Position numbers and translations under genes: made by a program
Source: Azadirachta indica
Taxonomy: Eukaryota; Streptophyta; Magnoliopsida; Sapindales; Meliaceae
Direction of reading: 5' to 3'
Assembly (NCBI GenBank): GCA_022749755.1
Contig: CM040442.1
Coordinates: 18,326,457-18,390,456, forward strand
DNA: 64,000 nt
Part shown: positions 11,601-21,664 of the stretch, in pieces
How positions within the stretch are numbered: the first letter of the stretch is position 1
How the letters are laid out: each line of letters starts with the position of its first letter
Notes under the pieces: model-generated
Database searches by the model: none
Seen by the model: only the letters and a program-made list of their open reading frames with translations
What the model was told of the DNA's origin: nothing

Positions 11601-12184
11601 TGAATCCACTCACGTCAAATTCGAATAAGGAGCTAAACTAGTGAGATTTTCACGAAAAGTAGGATTTTAGGCGGCTGTTCTACAAGATTCTCGACATTCT
11701 ATTACAATTGGGTCTTTTCTAAAAAATCTCCTGAGGTGGGATTATGTCTTTTCCTCCAAGCCTATACCTTTTGCTTGTTAAAGACCAAAGATTCTTTTAG
11801 GATATTCGAGTATTGGTTGATTACAGTAAGAGTTTTTAGGAGAAGTTGTCCATATCATCCAAATAGCGAATAACCATAAGATGGATTTTAAGGGAAGTGG
11901 GCTATTATCCCTATGATCTCCCCCTAAGTTTGTCGTTGGCAATTATTCTCATGAATACTCGAGATGGAAGCCATCCTCTCTCCACCCGATATCTAGAACT
12001 CAGCTGGTCCAACCATATAGTGTCAACAAAAATTTGCCTCAGGGTATTACATGGGTTGCCTGGAGGTGAACCATATCATTACTTGGCCTCTTCAGTTAAA
12101 TTAAAACAACCCCAGTATTCATTGGCATTAGGTATCACTAACCTTAGGATATTTCTTCCTAAACAATTTTTATTTCCATAACTA

Positions 12185-12345
12185 TGTATCCACGATTATT
12201 TCTCTTTGATTATGTTTTCGTGATTATTTCTTTGCGATTATGTCTCCGTGATTATATCTCCAATGTAGTTATATGTCCACAATCTTATGTCCATGGTTAT
12301 GTTTCTGCGATTGTGTCTTTATGGTTATGTTTTTGTTGTTATATC
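12185..12345. repeat. Short irregular tandem repeat, about 16 bases
   Basis: Repeated GATTATNTCTCYNT-like words, with GATTAT recurring about every 16 bases at the left end, decaying to the right into GGTTATGT and ATATGTCC variants. Non-coding. Confidence 0.55.
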
Positions 12346-12593
12346 ACTTCTTATTACAATAGTTTACTTGCACACTTTGGGCTTGAAAATATTTGGGCTC
12401 GCATGAAGCTGGCCTGGGCCACGCTTGGACAAGGCAAGAACCACCTCAAATTAATGGTAATTGTTGGGAAGAAGTCTTAGCTAGAGAATTATGTCATGCC
12501 AAAGTCAATTAATTAAAATTAAAATCAAAATCAGGCGTCATATATGTATAAACATGTATCAGCCGGCTTAATCAAAGATCGACCTGGTTCATC

Positions 12594-12597
<4 letters not shown>

Positions 12598-12627
<30 letters not shown>
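12598..12627. repeat. (TA)n microsatellite
   Basis: Continuous alternating AT of about 28 bases. Confidence 0.9.
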
Positions 12628-12630
<3 letters not shown>

Positions 12631-12839
12631 CAAGGTAGGATGTGGCATGGACAAGGCACTATAAGCAAGTTAAAGAACTTAAAGACTACCTTAATACACA
12701 GCAAGTTTTACTATAATAAACACAGTCCATAAGTACAAAAGGTAGAGCTTGGCGTTAGAGCCGCCCCATTTATCATCTAGTTTAATAAACCACAAATATT
12801 AAACAAGTCCGTAAGTTTTGTCAAGTTTGCATAAATGAA

Positions 12840-14803
12840 CAGCAGTAGAAGTCAAAAGAAAAGCAACAAGTTATCGCAACAGGTAACTAAAAATAGTTTA
12901 GAAGAAGAGTTGAAGCAAGTCTTGAGGCAAGGTCACGCATCAACTTTGGAGCCATCCTTCTCCTTATCATTGTCAAGGTTTCCTTCAATAGGTGTGAGGG
13001 TGGTGAAGGAATCAACTAGTTCCAATGGTTGAGTAGTAACAAGCATCGAAGGAAGTGCCTCAAAGGCTGAGTTCCTAATTTCTTGAACATAACCAATATC
13101 CCATTTTAGTCAAAACCAAACTTCATAAATTCCAAGCTTAAGGGAGGATGCAACTTGTATACCTCATATTTCGCTAATTGGTAGCCATCTTTGTAGTTCA
13201 AAGTCAGCACTACTTCATGTTGGGCCACTTTCACTTTACTCTGGCCCACCTCTTCTTAGAGTCGAGCAAAAGCTGAGTCAATCATTTTTTGGGCTCCCAT
13301 GAGCTCTGTAATCAAGTGGCAAACTGTGGCATCCTTTTCTTCAACCTCCTTTTTAAAGGCGCATGACCTAAGCTCTAGCTTTCTTTAGGCATTCAGACGA
13401 GAAGGCATCCTCTTTAAGTTGTGCACCATGCAAAGACATGAGCAGAGTACCTTGCAAAGAATATAAGAAAGAGAATGCTAGAAAAGCAAGAACAAAGGAA
13501 AAATTTTGTGCTTAGTTGGAATATAACTAAAGGCAACCTATTTGGAGATATAGTTAGGGTTCTAGCTTTAAGACCTTATGAGACCCTAAATTGGTTAGCT
13601 CATTAACCTTATTGGCACCAATAGACTCGTATGCAGACTGTAGCAAAGGCAGAATTGATGTAGCATCAAGAAGATAGCCACCGAGTCGAGAAATCACTAT
13701 TTGAGTGTCTACCCAATGTGGACTCACCAAAACCTTGCACGCCCTAAGTCTGAGTATGTGTCTAGGCCTTTAACATTGCACTTTTTACCCTATCAATGAG
13801 CGTTGTTTTCTTGCTAGCACCAGTGGCCTCAGTTTTTTCACTACCCAGAGATCAAGTAATGCATATGAGGAAATCAACCTCGTCAATAAACATAAGAAAG
13901 GGCAAGAAAAAATTGTTTCACATGACTATGATCCTCCCTTACCTCTCTTTTGGCCAACAGCAGGGCCAAACTCAACCATGTCTCATCTATTGCATCAATA
14001 GCTTTGAGATTAGCCTTTAGGTACTTCAAAACTTTCTTTACAGCTTTGCCATTGGTTGTACACCAGTCTCACATTCACTGAAACAATGAATTGGGTGAAA
14101 CCCTGATACCACATTAGGCAAATAAAAAAAAGAGAGAAAATAGAAAGATTAAACTCACCATTAGCCTAGAATTTGGTCGAGATAACATATTTAGTGTTCT
14201 TTTTTACATGAATATGGCCCCATTCGCTATCAACAATAAACCATATATCATCCCAAACCATATCAATACAAGAAGATCTACTAGGTAAGATAACATGGGA
14301 AAATTGGGTCATTTATGAAAGTACTATCCCTATAATGTTTAAATAAGCTCGCATATCATCGGAGTCGAGATCCTTCCCAACACCCTCTCTCTATACAGTA
14401 TACAGCTAAATGAGGTTTGTCTAAAGATGAAGTGTTAAGCTATATAATGGTAAGGCCAGCATCGTTCAAAACCTTTGCGAAACATGGTTGGATAGGCAAC
14501 TACAAACTGAGCTCAAGATACTTCCTTGAAATAATAACCTGGCCACCATCATGGTTATTAGGTCTGAAGCCCGACTCAAGAAGGAAAAGATTGACTGAAG
14601 ATAAAATGTTGAAATCACTTCATATTTTGACCATGTTAGCCTTGGTTAAAGCAGTAAGGTGGCGGTCTAGAAAAAAGTAAATGACCTGGGCCAGCTTGGG
14701 TAAAGAGTCGTCCTTTTCTTCCTTACTTGAATCATCACTATCAAAAGTCATCACTGTCAAAATCATCACTACTAAGACCCTCACCATTGGAGTCCTGACT
14801 ATT
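12840..14803 (-). pseudogene. Element A antisense extra gene, middle and C-terminal part
   Basis: Minus-strand coding relic between pol and the 3' LTR. Reading from right to left: an acidic, serine-rich segment at 14800-14700 (DSNGEG, SSDDF and DSDDSSKEEKDD); a segment at about 14545-14410 reading LQLPIQPCFAKVLNDAGL, resembling the PLHPFF...vL...gL motif of the Pfam family Transposase_28 ('putative gypsy type transposon'); then at 13470-13150 a charged stretch whose composition suggests a coiled coil; and a hydrophilic tail ending near 12840. Several stops interrupt it. The N-terminal part continues at 25920-26345, on the other side of the inserted element C. Extra open reading frames, often antisense, are known in plant Tat retrotransposons. 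The assignment is by recalled motif and by parallel with the clearer copy in element C. Confidence 0.45.
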
Positions 14804-15110
14804 TAGGAGAATGGCTTGAGACTTGAGGAGGTTAGTAGGCTGTACACTAGTAACCCCATATATCTATTCAACTTGACTAAAAGAGGATCCTGGTTAGAAC
14901 ATGTCTGGTCAAGAAATTTGGGCTAACGTGCCAAGTTTAGGGAAATCGTTTTGGTGTTTAGGAAAGTGACCTTGGGCCCATAAAGCGAATGAGTTTTGTG
15001 TTAATTGGCTTAATGCTAAGGCAGTTTCGATATGTCTTTTTCAGTTCAACTTAGAAAGGATTTTGGTCCAGCATCACGCAAGTGAATCTGATCAGAAAGT
15101 AAGACTGTCA
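14804..15110 (+). repeat. Element C 5' LTR
   Basis: Aligns end to end with 25350-25656 (both 307 bases), sharing GAATGGC, GAGGTTAGTA, AAATC(G/A)TTTTGGTGTTTA, TGGGCCCAT and CACGCAAGTGAAT. The first dinucleotide reads TA in place of TG. The LTR ends in TGTCA. Left flank is CTATT. I found no convincing primer-binding site just after it. Confidence 0.85.
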
Positions 15111-15829
15111 CTCTAATGCTTTGTCGACTTTATTGCAACCATCCCAAGGGCAAGTAACAATGCATAAAGGAGACGTAGATGTAATTCGACTTACACAACA
15201 GTTACGAGAGATCGAGTGGAGCTACTTGGAGAAAGTTAGATAGGTAAGGGCTTTGGAAAATAAAACGGAAATAATGGAGCAAGAGATCGAGAACCTAAAG
15301 AAGATAATTCAAGAAGATGTCATCAACAAGCGAAACCCGGCGAAGTAAGAATAACTGAGCAACAAAGAAAGCGTTACCTCACCAAGAGTTCGTCACAAAG
15401 AATTATCTCCTAGGAGATTGGAGAATAAGTTGCGGGAACAAGATAAAGAGAAGTAGGAGAAGACTCAAGGGGAGAACCTAGGGTGTAGAGGTCGCGATGA
15501 AGAAACTACCTTCTGTATTGCATGAAGGCTAATCAAAGAACAGCCCTTGATCGTAATGAACAAAGTCAAGGTAAAAAAAGTCCCGAGCACGGTATGAGTT
15601 CGATCAACATAAGAACCTACTTGAATCAAAAGTACAAGAAGGATGGAGAAAAGATTGTTGCAAGAAAAATGCCAAGGTAGGCAAGGCCTATTACCGACCT
15701 GGTAGTTAGTAGGAGAGAGATGGGGGAAAGGATTTGGGAGCTTATCAAAGAACTACAGGCCCAAAGAGAAAAGGAATGACAGTTAGATGGAAACATGGGG
15801 GATAGATCAATACTTTTGTTGAAGTCCCC
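15111..15829 (+). other. Element C leader and start of gag
   Basis: Non-coding leader then a lysine- and glutamate-rich purine-heavy stretch (15180-15800) that, with stops, looks like the hydrophilic N-terminus of Gag. It has no continuous reading frame. Confidence 0.4.
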
Positions 15830-17015
15830 CTTTTTAAAGGAAATACAAAATCTAGTTCTTGCCCAAAATTTAAGATACCTTAAATCCGGCCATTTACGGG
15901 AAAGACAGACCCAACGTTGTACATCAACCTTTTTAGGGAGATGATGATGATACAAGGCTTAATGGAACTACAAATATGCCGCCCATTTTCCCTGACCCTG
16001 GAAAGATAATTGAGACGATGGTATAAAAATTTGAGGCTGGAAAAAGTGAAGAGCTTCGACTAGCTTTGCGAGCAACTCGTCAATGAGTTAAGAGAAGTGA
16101 TGGCCGTAGAAATTAATCCTATCTCATTACTACTATTAAAGCATAAACGGGATGAAACATTAAAAAGTTTCATAAAAAAGTACCACAAGGAGGTTATAAA
16201 GGCTAGAGCCTTCTCATATCTCTTGGCATTGGAAAGGCTTAAAAGGGGGCTAAGAATGGACAAGGATGGTTTGTTGTGCACAAATAAATAGTAACTATGT
16301 ATGAATAGGCTCATCAAAGTAATTGAAATAAAAGATTGCATATTGCTGAAGAAGAATGAAGAGAAGTTAGAGGAATTTGGGATGGGGGTGAAGACTGAGA
16401 CCCGAAGATAAGAACAATGGAAGAGGCCAATCGCGACTTGATCCTATACTCCTTACAAAAAGAAGAGGGAAGATTTTCAATGACCACGGTACGATGCTAG
16501 ATCTGAGTAGAGGTCATGGATTTCACACCCCCATATACGAAGAAGGAACAAAACCTTGAAAGGAGTTGCCTCTTCCACCGAGGGAAAGAATTAAGAAAGT
16601 TGCCTTAGTGCAAGATAAAAGAAAGTTCATAAAGCTAAACATGCCTTTGTCGATGATATATGAAGAGATTAAAGATTTGGGTTTATTACATGCCCCTTGT
16701 CCTTTGAGGTTAGCCTTAAATGTCCGAGATAAGGAAAGAAGATGTGCGTTTCACCAAAACCACGGGCACATGATGAATCAGTGTCTGGATTTGAGGGAGC
16801 AAGTAGAAATCCTTATACGGAATAATCACTTGGATCAATACAGAGTAAGAACATACGAAGTAGGGGAAGGCTTCGAACACGAGAAAGTAAAATTAAGTTC
16901 GGTCCTCAAAAGCATGGTGATTTCAAGGGACTCATGTTGGTGGGTAACTCTAGCAATACAAGGAAAAATTACTCGAAATACTCATTACCGAACACTCCTA
17001 TGGGCCAATGCGTAA
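15830..17015 (+). pseudogene. Element C gag relic
   Basis: Ty3/gypsy Gag. The core begins near 15870 with the usual F-x-PxI...FTGKTDPT-like segment and FREMMMIQGLMELQICRPFSLTL (frame-shifted), the position of the conserved M-CRAFP-TL motif. It continues as LRRWYKNL and, at 16040-16290, LVNELREVMAVEINPISL and LKSFIKKYHKEVIKARAF, the region where Gag normally reads LRxFxxRF. The C-terminal third is the clear frame 16566-17015, with RRCAFHQNHGHMMNQC at about 16738-16785, the Tat Gag knuckle-like C-FH-(D/N)HGH-C motif, followed by LREQVEILIRNNHLDQY. Stops at 16036 and 16289 and frameshifts break the gene. Confidence 0.75.
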
Positions 17016-17029
17016 TGAGTGTTAGAGTC

Positions 17030-17485
17030 GAGAAAAAACGTTGTTTGATGTCGATTTTGATCATATTCACTGATGAGGATGAGGCAAGAGTTAGCTACCG
17101 CTATGATGATGCTTTAGTGGTAACTATGGAAGTTGACTCAGCTAAGGTTAAAAGAATTCTAGTGAATACGGGAAGCTTAGCCGACATAATATTTGAGGGG
17201 ACTTTGAACTCTTTGAGAATTGAGAATCTAAAGATATGAGCTGCAGACACGACTTTGTATGAATTTCTGAACTTGTATATTCTTTTGTTGGGCTCAGTTC
17301 AAGTACTACTCTCAATGCAGGATATACCGTATCAAAAAACCATGATGATAGAATTCTAAGTTATGGATTTAAAAATGTCGTACGCCATAATCTTAGGAAG
17401 ACCTTTCTTGAGAAAAATGAGAGCAATAAATAGTATACACTACTTGAAGCTTAAATTTAGGGCAGGAGAAGAAATTAGCATCGTA
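17030..17485 (+). pseudogene. Element C aspartic protease relic
   Basis: The frame 16934-17239 contains ILIIFTDEDEARVSYRYDDALVV, the normal FTdeDl...HdDaLVv entry of the Tat protease. It then has ILVNTGSLADIIF at about 17155-17193. The active-site triad D-T-G reads N-T-G, so the catalytic aspartate is lost. After a stop at 17237 the domain ends with YAIILGRPFLRK near 17382-17417, the expected closing motif. The domain is full in extent but inactive. Confidence 0.8.
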
Positions 17486-17689
17486 TGAGAAGACTAAAAG
17501 GTCGCCTAAACGTGTTCTGCGGCCTCCTTAAAAATGTTCTATTTATAACTACGAAACCTGTAAAAGGACTGAACGAGGAGGACATTGAATAATGAAAAGT
17601 GATGGATAAGTTATAGAAGAAAGTGGGGCAAAAAGGGATGAGGCCAATGGCCAAGCCAGTAAAGAAGTTGGAAACAGTGTCCCTTGACC

Positions 17690-18560
17690 CATTAAGGCTT
17701 AAGTGGGTAACAAAGATTGGCTCTTAGTTACTTGTGAAAGAAAAGGAGAGGTTAATTACCTTCTTAAGAGAACATGCAGACATGTTTGCCTGGACCTACA
17801 AAGACATGTCAGCGATCAACCCTAAGGTCATTTCGCATCACTTGGCAGTTAATCCAACGATTAAATTTGTTAAGCATCATTTCGCATCACTTGGCAGTTA
17901 ATCCAACGATTAAATTTGTTAAGCATAATTGAAAAACATTTAATTAGGAAAGAACGGAGGCGATTAAATAAGAGGTGGATAAACTGATCACGGTGGGGTT
18001 CGTAAGAGAAGTGTACTATCTCGATTGGGTGGCCAATATAGTGATGGTCAAGAAAGTAAATGGAAAATGCAGAATATATGTTGACTTCACCAATTTGAAC
18101 AAGGCTTGCCCAAAGGATAGGTTTCCACTTCCACAGAAAGATCAGTTGGTAGACTCAACAACTGGGCATAGCTTGCTAAGTTTCATGGATGCATTTTCAA
18201 GATACAACCAAATTCAGATGCACAAAGCCGATTAAGAGAAAATGGTGTTCATGACTAGTCAATGAAGGTATACATAGATCACATGATCACCAAGTCGCTT
18301 ACGGTCGAAGATCACGTTTAGCATTTAGGGGAAACAATCTCCCTACTCGAGAAAAACAACGTGAAGCTAAATCCTAGGAAATGTGCATTCAAAGTCCTCT
18401 GAAAAATTGTTAGGGTTCATAGTTAGCGAGGGCGAGATAGAAGCAAATCCTCAAGAGGTCTAGACAATACTGAATATGAAATCCCCATCCACATTGAAGG
18501 AAGTGTAAAGTTTAATAGGGAGGCTAACCGCACTAAACAGATTTTATCTCTAAAACTACT
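17690..18560 (+). pseudogene. Element C reverse transcriptase relic, broken YxDD box
   Basis: Reverse transcriptase of a Tat element. Visible parts: LITFLREHADMFAWTYKDM (17750-17810); a 49-base duplication that shifts the frame at 17880; then MDKLITVGFVREVYYLDWVAN, CRIYVDFTNLNKACPKDRFP and LLSFMDAFSRYNQIQM at 17975-18225, which keeps the first catalytic Asp (FMDAFS). About 45 residues are then missing between FMTSQ (18248) and KVYIDHM (18265-18285). The catalytic Y-x-D-D reads Y-I-D-H. Downstream come VKLNPRKCAF and, after a frameshift, FIVSEGEIEANP at 18414-18452, the normal KFLGFxVSxxGIExNP motif. No activity is possible. Confidence 0.85.
17831..17928 (+). repeat. Perfect 49-base tandem duplication inside pol
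   Basis: 17831-17879 is repeated exactly at 17880-17928 (both start TTTCGCATCACTTGG and end AAGCAT). 49 is not a multiple of three, so it shifts the RT frame. No differences between the copies are visible, in contrast to the heavy decay around them. Confidence 0.95.
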
Positions 18561-18599
18561 AACAGATCTTTCCATTTTTCTAGGCCATAAAGAAAGGAA

Positions 18600-19060
18600 A
18601 GAACATGAAATGGACAATGAAGTGCGAGGCAAGTTTTCAGGAGTTAAAAATTTATTTAGCGAACCCACTTCATCTGCTAAACTCACTGATAGAGGATACG
18701 TTATACTTATATTTGGCTGTAATTGATCATGCAGTGAGTTCGGTGTTGGTGAGAGAAGATGGTAGAATTTACCAACCAATCTATTATACAAGCAAATTGT
18801 TGCTGGATACAGAGAAAAAATATCCACCACTAGAAAAGTTGGCTTTTGCGTTAGTGGTCGCAACACAAAAGTTACGGCCATACTTTCAAGCACACACAAT
18901 AGTGGTCCTCACCGATTATCCTTTGTGACAAATATTACATAAGCCAGATTTCTAGGAAAAACTGGTCAAGTGGTCAATTGAGATTAGCAATTTTGATATA
19001 GAATACCAACTCCGAGAGGTAGCTGGACAAACAATGTCCTAGGGGACTGAAAACACTGAA
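18600..19060 (+). pseudogene. Element C first RNase H (RT-linked)
   Basis: The open frame 18605-18928 reads FQELKIYLANPLHLL, then LYLYLAVIDHAVSSVLVRED, IYYTSKLLLDTEKKYPPLEK and PYFQAHTIVVLTDYPL. This is the RNase H domain that follows RT in Ty3/gypsy elements: the LYLYLAVS-AVSAVLVRE, YYvSk-L-dAE-rYp-lEk and H-i-VlTdqPL blocks are all in order. A stop ends the frame at 18926-18928, and the remainder (WSIEISNFDIEYQLRE, near 18970-19020) continues in another frame. It is one of the best preserved parts of the element. Confidence 0.85.
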
Positions 19061-19169
19061 TCAAAGGAGAAACCTGTTCAAGGCCATGCAGCAAGAACAG
19101 GGAATAATGGTGTCCAATTTTCTAGCGAGACAATTAAATAAACAATGGGAAAGGAGCAAGGAGAATCAA

Positions 19170-19612
19170 GACTATGGCATTTGTACATGGATAGGGCGTT
19201 AAACTCATAGGGTAGAAGAGCTGGCATAATCTTGTTTGGACTAGAGAATAAGTTAGCTTACGCCCTGCAGTTTAACTTTAAAGTAATAAACAATAAAGCA
19301 GAATACGAAGCCTTATTGGCCAACTTGGTTTGGCATTGTCAATTGGAGTGGATTGCCTCAAAATTAAAAGGGATTCGCAATTAGTAGTGAACCAAGTTTC
19401 CAGCCAATTTGAAGTAAGAGGTGGAAATATGCACACCTACTTAAATAAGGTTATAGAATTGATGAAGCATTTGAAAAAAGTAGTAATAATGTAAATCCCA
19501 CGGTCAAAAAACACCAAGGTGGATACCTTAGCCAAATTAGCTTCAACACTACAGGGGAAATTCTTGACAACAATCCATGTGGAAATGCTATACCAAAAGA
19601 GTGTGGGATAAT
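19170..19612 (+). pseudogene. Element C second, archaeal-like RNase H (aRNH)
   Basis: A second RNase H domain after the first, found in Tat-lineage elements. Visible pieces: LYMDRALNS then GRRAGIILFGLENKLAYALQF (19180-19270; the first catalytic Asp is present in MDR); NKAEYEALLANL at 19289-19325 (conserved N-x-AEYEAL-gL with the catalytic Glu); LVVNQVSSQFEVR at 19382-19420; and IPRSKNTKVDTLAKLAST at 19496-19550 with the last catalytic Asp. One frameshift and several stops. Its presence places element C in the Tat lineage. Confidence 0.8.
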
Positions 19613-19639
19613 CAAGGATAAAATCTAAACAGGTCAACA

Positions 19640-20895
19640 TTGCATACCAAGTCCTAACATGAATGGATCCAATCCAAGAATACATTCTTAAGGGTAAATT
19701 ACCAGAAGATAAGGAAGAAGCCAGAAAAATTAAGAACAGATCCTCACGATATTCAATGATTGATGGGGTATTGTATAAGCGGGGATTTGGGTTGCCATAC
19801 TTGCATTACCTAGGTGAAAAAGAGGCAGATTTTGTACTTAAAGAGGTTCATATGGGCAGCTGTTGTGATTATGGAAGAGGCAGGTCATTGGCATACCGCA
19901 TTTTGTGCCAGGGTATTACTAGCCGATGCTACACCAAGACAAAATAAAAGTGATGTAATCTTGTCCAGGCTATTAGTTTTATAGAGATATTCCAAAACAA
20001 CCCTTTAAACTCACCTTTTTGCTCAATCCATGGCCTTTTGCTCGGTGGGGGCTAGAATTGATCAGCCTACTGCTAGCAGGACATGCCCAGCTGAAGTATG
20101 CAATTCTCGTTGTTGATTATTTTATAAAATGGGTGGAAGCTAAGCTATTGGCTACCATAACTGAGAAGAAAACTACCGCTTTTGTAGAGGGGAACATAAT
20201 CTATCGGTTTGGAATCCCCTCATATTAACAGTAAACAATGGCAAGCAGTTTGATAATATGAGCTTCAGAGAGTTTTGTGCTAACTTAAGTATCTACCTTA
20301 GATTCGTCTCCAACCCATCCTAAGGCAAGTGGACAGGTCAAAGCAATAAACAAGACTATTAAAAAGGCTCTGAAGAAACAGCTTAATGATAAAAAGAGAA
20401 GATGGGTTTGATTAATTACCTCAAGTATTTTGGGCTTATAGAATAACAACAAGAATTGGGATTGGCGAAATAGCCTATTCTTTAACTTTTAATTTCGAAG
20501 CAGTAATACCAATGGAAGTTGGGGCACTTTCATTATGAGTACGGCATTTTGACGAGCTTAAGAATGACAAGTTGATAGAGCTAGGTTTGAATCTATTAAA
20601 AGAGAAACGAGATCAAGTACTTATCAAGATGCTTGCCTATTAACAGCATGTGTCTAAGTACTATAACAAAAGAGTTTGATCAAGAGCCTTTTACAAAGGA
20701 GATTTATTTCTGCGATGAGTTACACAAAATACTAAAGTGCCTGGTGAAAAAGTCTTGGGAGCTAATTGGGAAGGGCAATATAAGGTGACCAGGATTGTTA
20801 AACCAAGAGTTTATAAGCTACAACATTTAGATGGAAGGGAGGTCATGAAGCTATGGAATGCAGAGATGCTAAAAGTATTTTCCTTGAAGACTTGA
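19640..20895 (+). pseudogene. Element C integrase relic
   Basis: Integrase, which would insert the cDNA. The N-terminal H2C2 zinc domain (19663-19947) reads VLYKRGFGLPYLHYL, EVHMGSCCDYGRGRSLAYRIL; the second His is Tyr. The catalytic core starts at 20019 with LKYAILVVDYFIKWVEAKLL and IIYRFGIPSY, keeping the first Asp of the DDE triad. Then, frame-shifted, NNGKQFDNMSFREFC replaces the usual DNG (second Asp to Asn), and GQVKAINKTIKKAL shows the third acidic residue as Lys. C-terminal sequence runs to about 20895 (GREVMKLWNAEMLKVF, where the usual form is HTWNAEHLRKYY). All triad damage is visible, so it is inactive. Confidence 0.8.
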
Positions 20896-21420
20896 AAAAT
20901 TGTTGTTTAAAAAGATCTGATTTCAGTTCATATCAGACAACAGTGACTAAGAAATTGACAAGTTTCATTTTACTTGAAAAATGGTTGTAAAAAGATTTGA
21001 TCTAGTTCAAATCAAACAACAAATGTTGAGAAGGTAATGAGTATCGTTTTACTTAAAGAATTGTCGTAAAAAAAAATCTAACCTTAGTTTGGATCAAATA
21101 GTTGAACAATCGCAAAATTAATGAATCGATTCCAAGAACTATCACAAAATAGATTTGACCTCAACTCAGATCAAATAGAAGATTATTATTAGAACATCGA
21201 ATCTCATTTAAAAGAATTGTTGTAAAAAAATCTGACCATAGTTAAGATCAAACAACGATGAACAAACAAATTAATAGGTTTCGTTCCATTTTGAAAGATT
21301 ATTGACTTGACCTTAATTCAGGTCTCATAACAATGAACAATAAGCCAACAAGTCTCGTGTTCACTTAAGAAAATCATGATGCATAATTCTCTTTCTTGTT
21401 ATCCAATTTGAAAGAAAGTC
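20890..21420 (+). repeat. Element C 3' tandem repeats, about 80 bases, 6-7 copies
   Basis: Diverged tandem units marked by an AAAGAATTGTTGTAAAAAAA-like word followed by GATCAAA(C/T)AACAA. Unit starts are near 20892, 20975, 21053, 21138, 21209, 21291 and 21364. It lies directly after the integrase end, in the untranslated region where Tat elements are known to carry variable tandem repeats. Confidence 0.75.
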
Positions 21421-21664
21421 TAAAGGTAAATTTAAGAATTTGTTTGATTGAGACAACGTAGCAAAGAAATTCAAAGAAAATGTCAAGTATTTTAGCCAAC
21501 CATGAGTAGAGAAGCACAAATAACAGTCGTCAAAGCTTTCCTTTGAATAAGCAATAAAGGTTTGATCATTTACAAATTGATTAAATTTTACAAAGTAGAA
21601 GTAAAATAAAGATTAAGTCTTAGGGGAAGGCGTGGTCTACTTGGTCCAAAAGGGGACAAAGTCT
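21421..21664. other. Element C spacer between repeats and antisense gene
   Basis: Non-coding sequence, nothing recognised. Confidence 0.4.

Larger units (their letters stand above)
11601..12840. other. Unassigned sequence inside element A
   Basis: LTR-like non-coding sequence with no recognised domain. The short plus-strand frames at 11897-12181 and 12184-12480 look accidental; the second is built from the short repeats at 12185-12345. A (TA)n run lies at 12598-12627. Confidence 0.4.

Noticed and set aside
18423..18899. 158-codon minus-strand frame, the longest in the window
   Set aside because: It is the shadow of the RT/RNase H coding strand of element C, whose plus-strand motifs are unmistakable.
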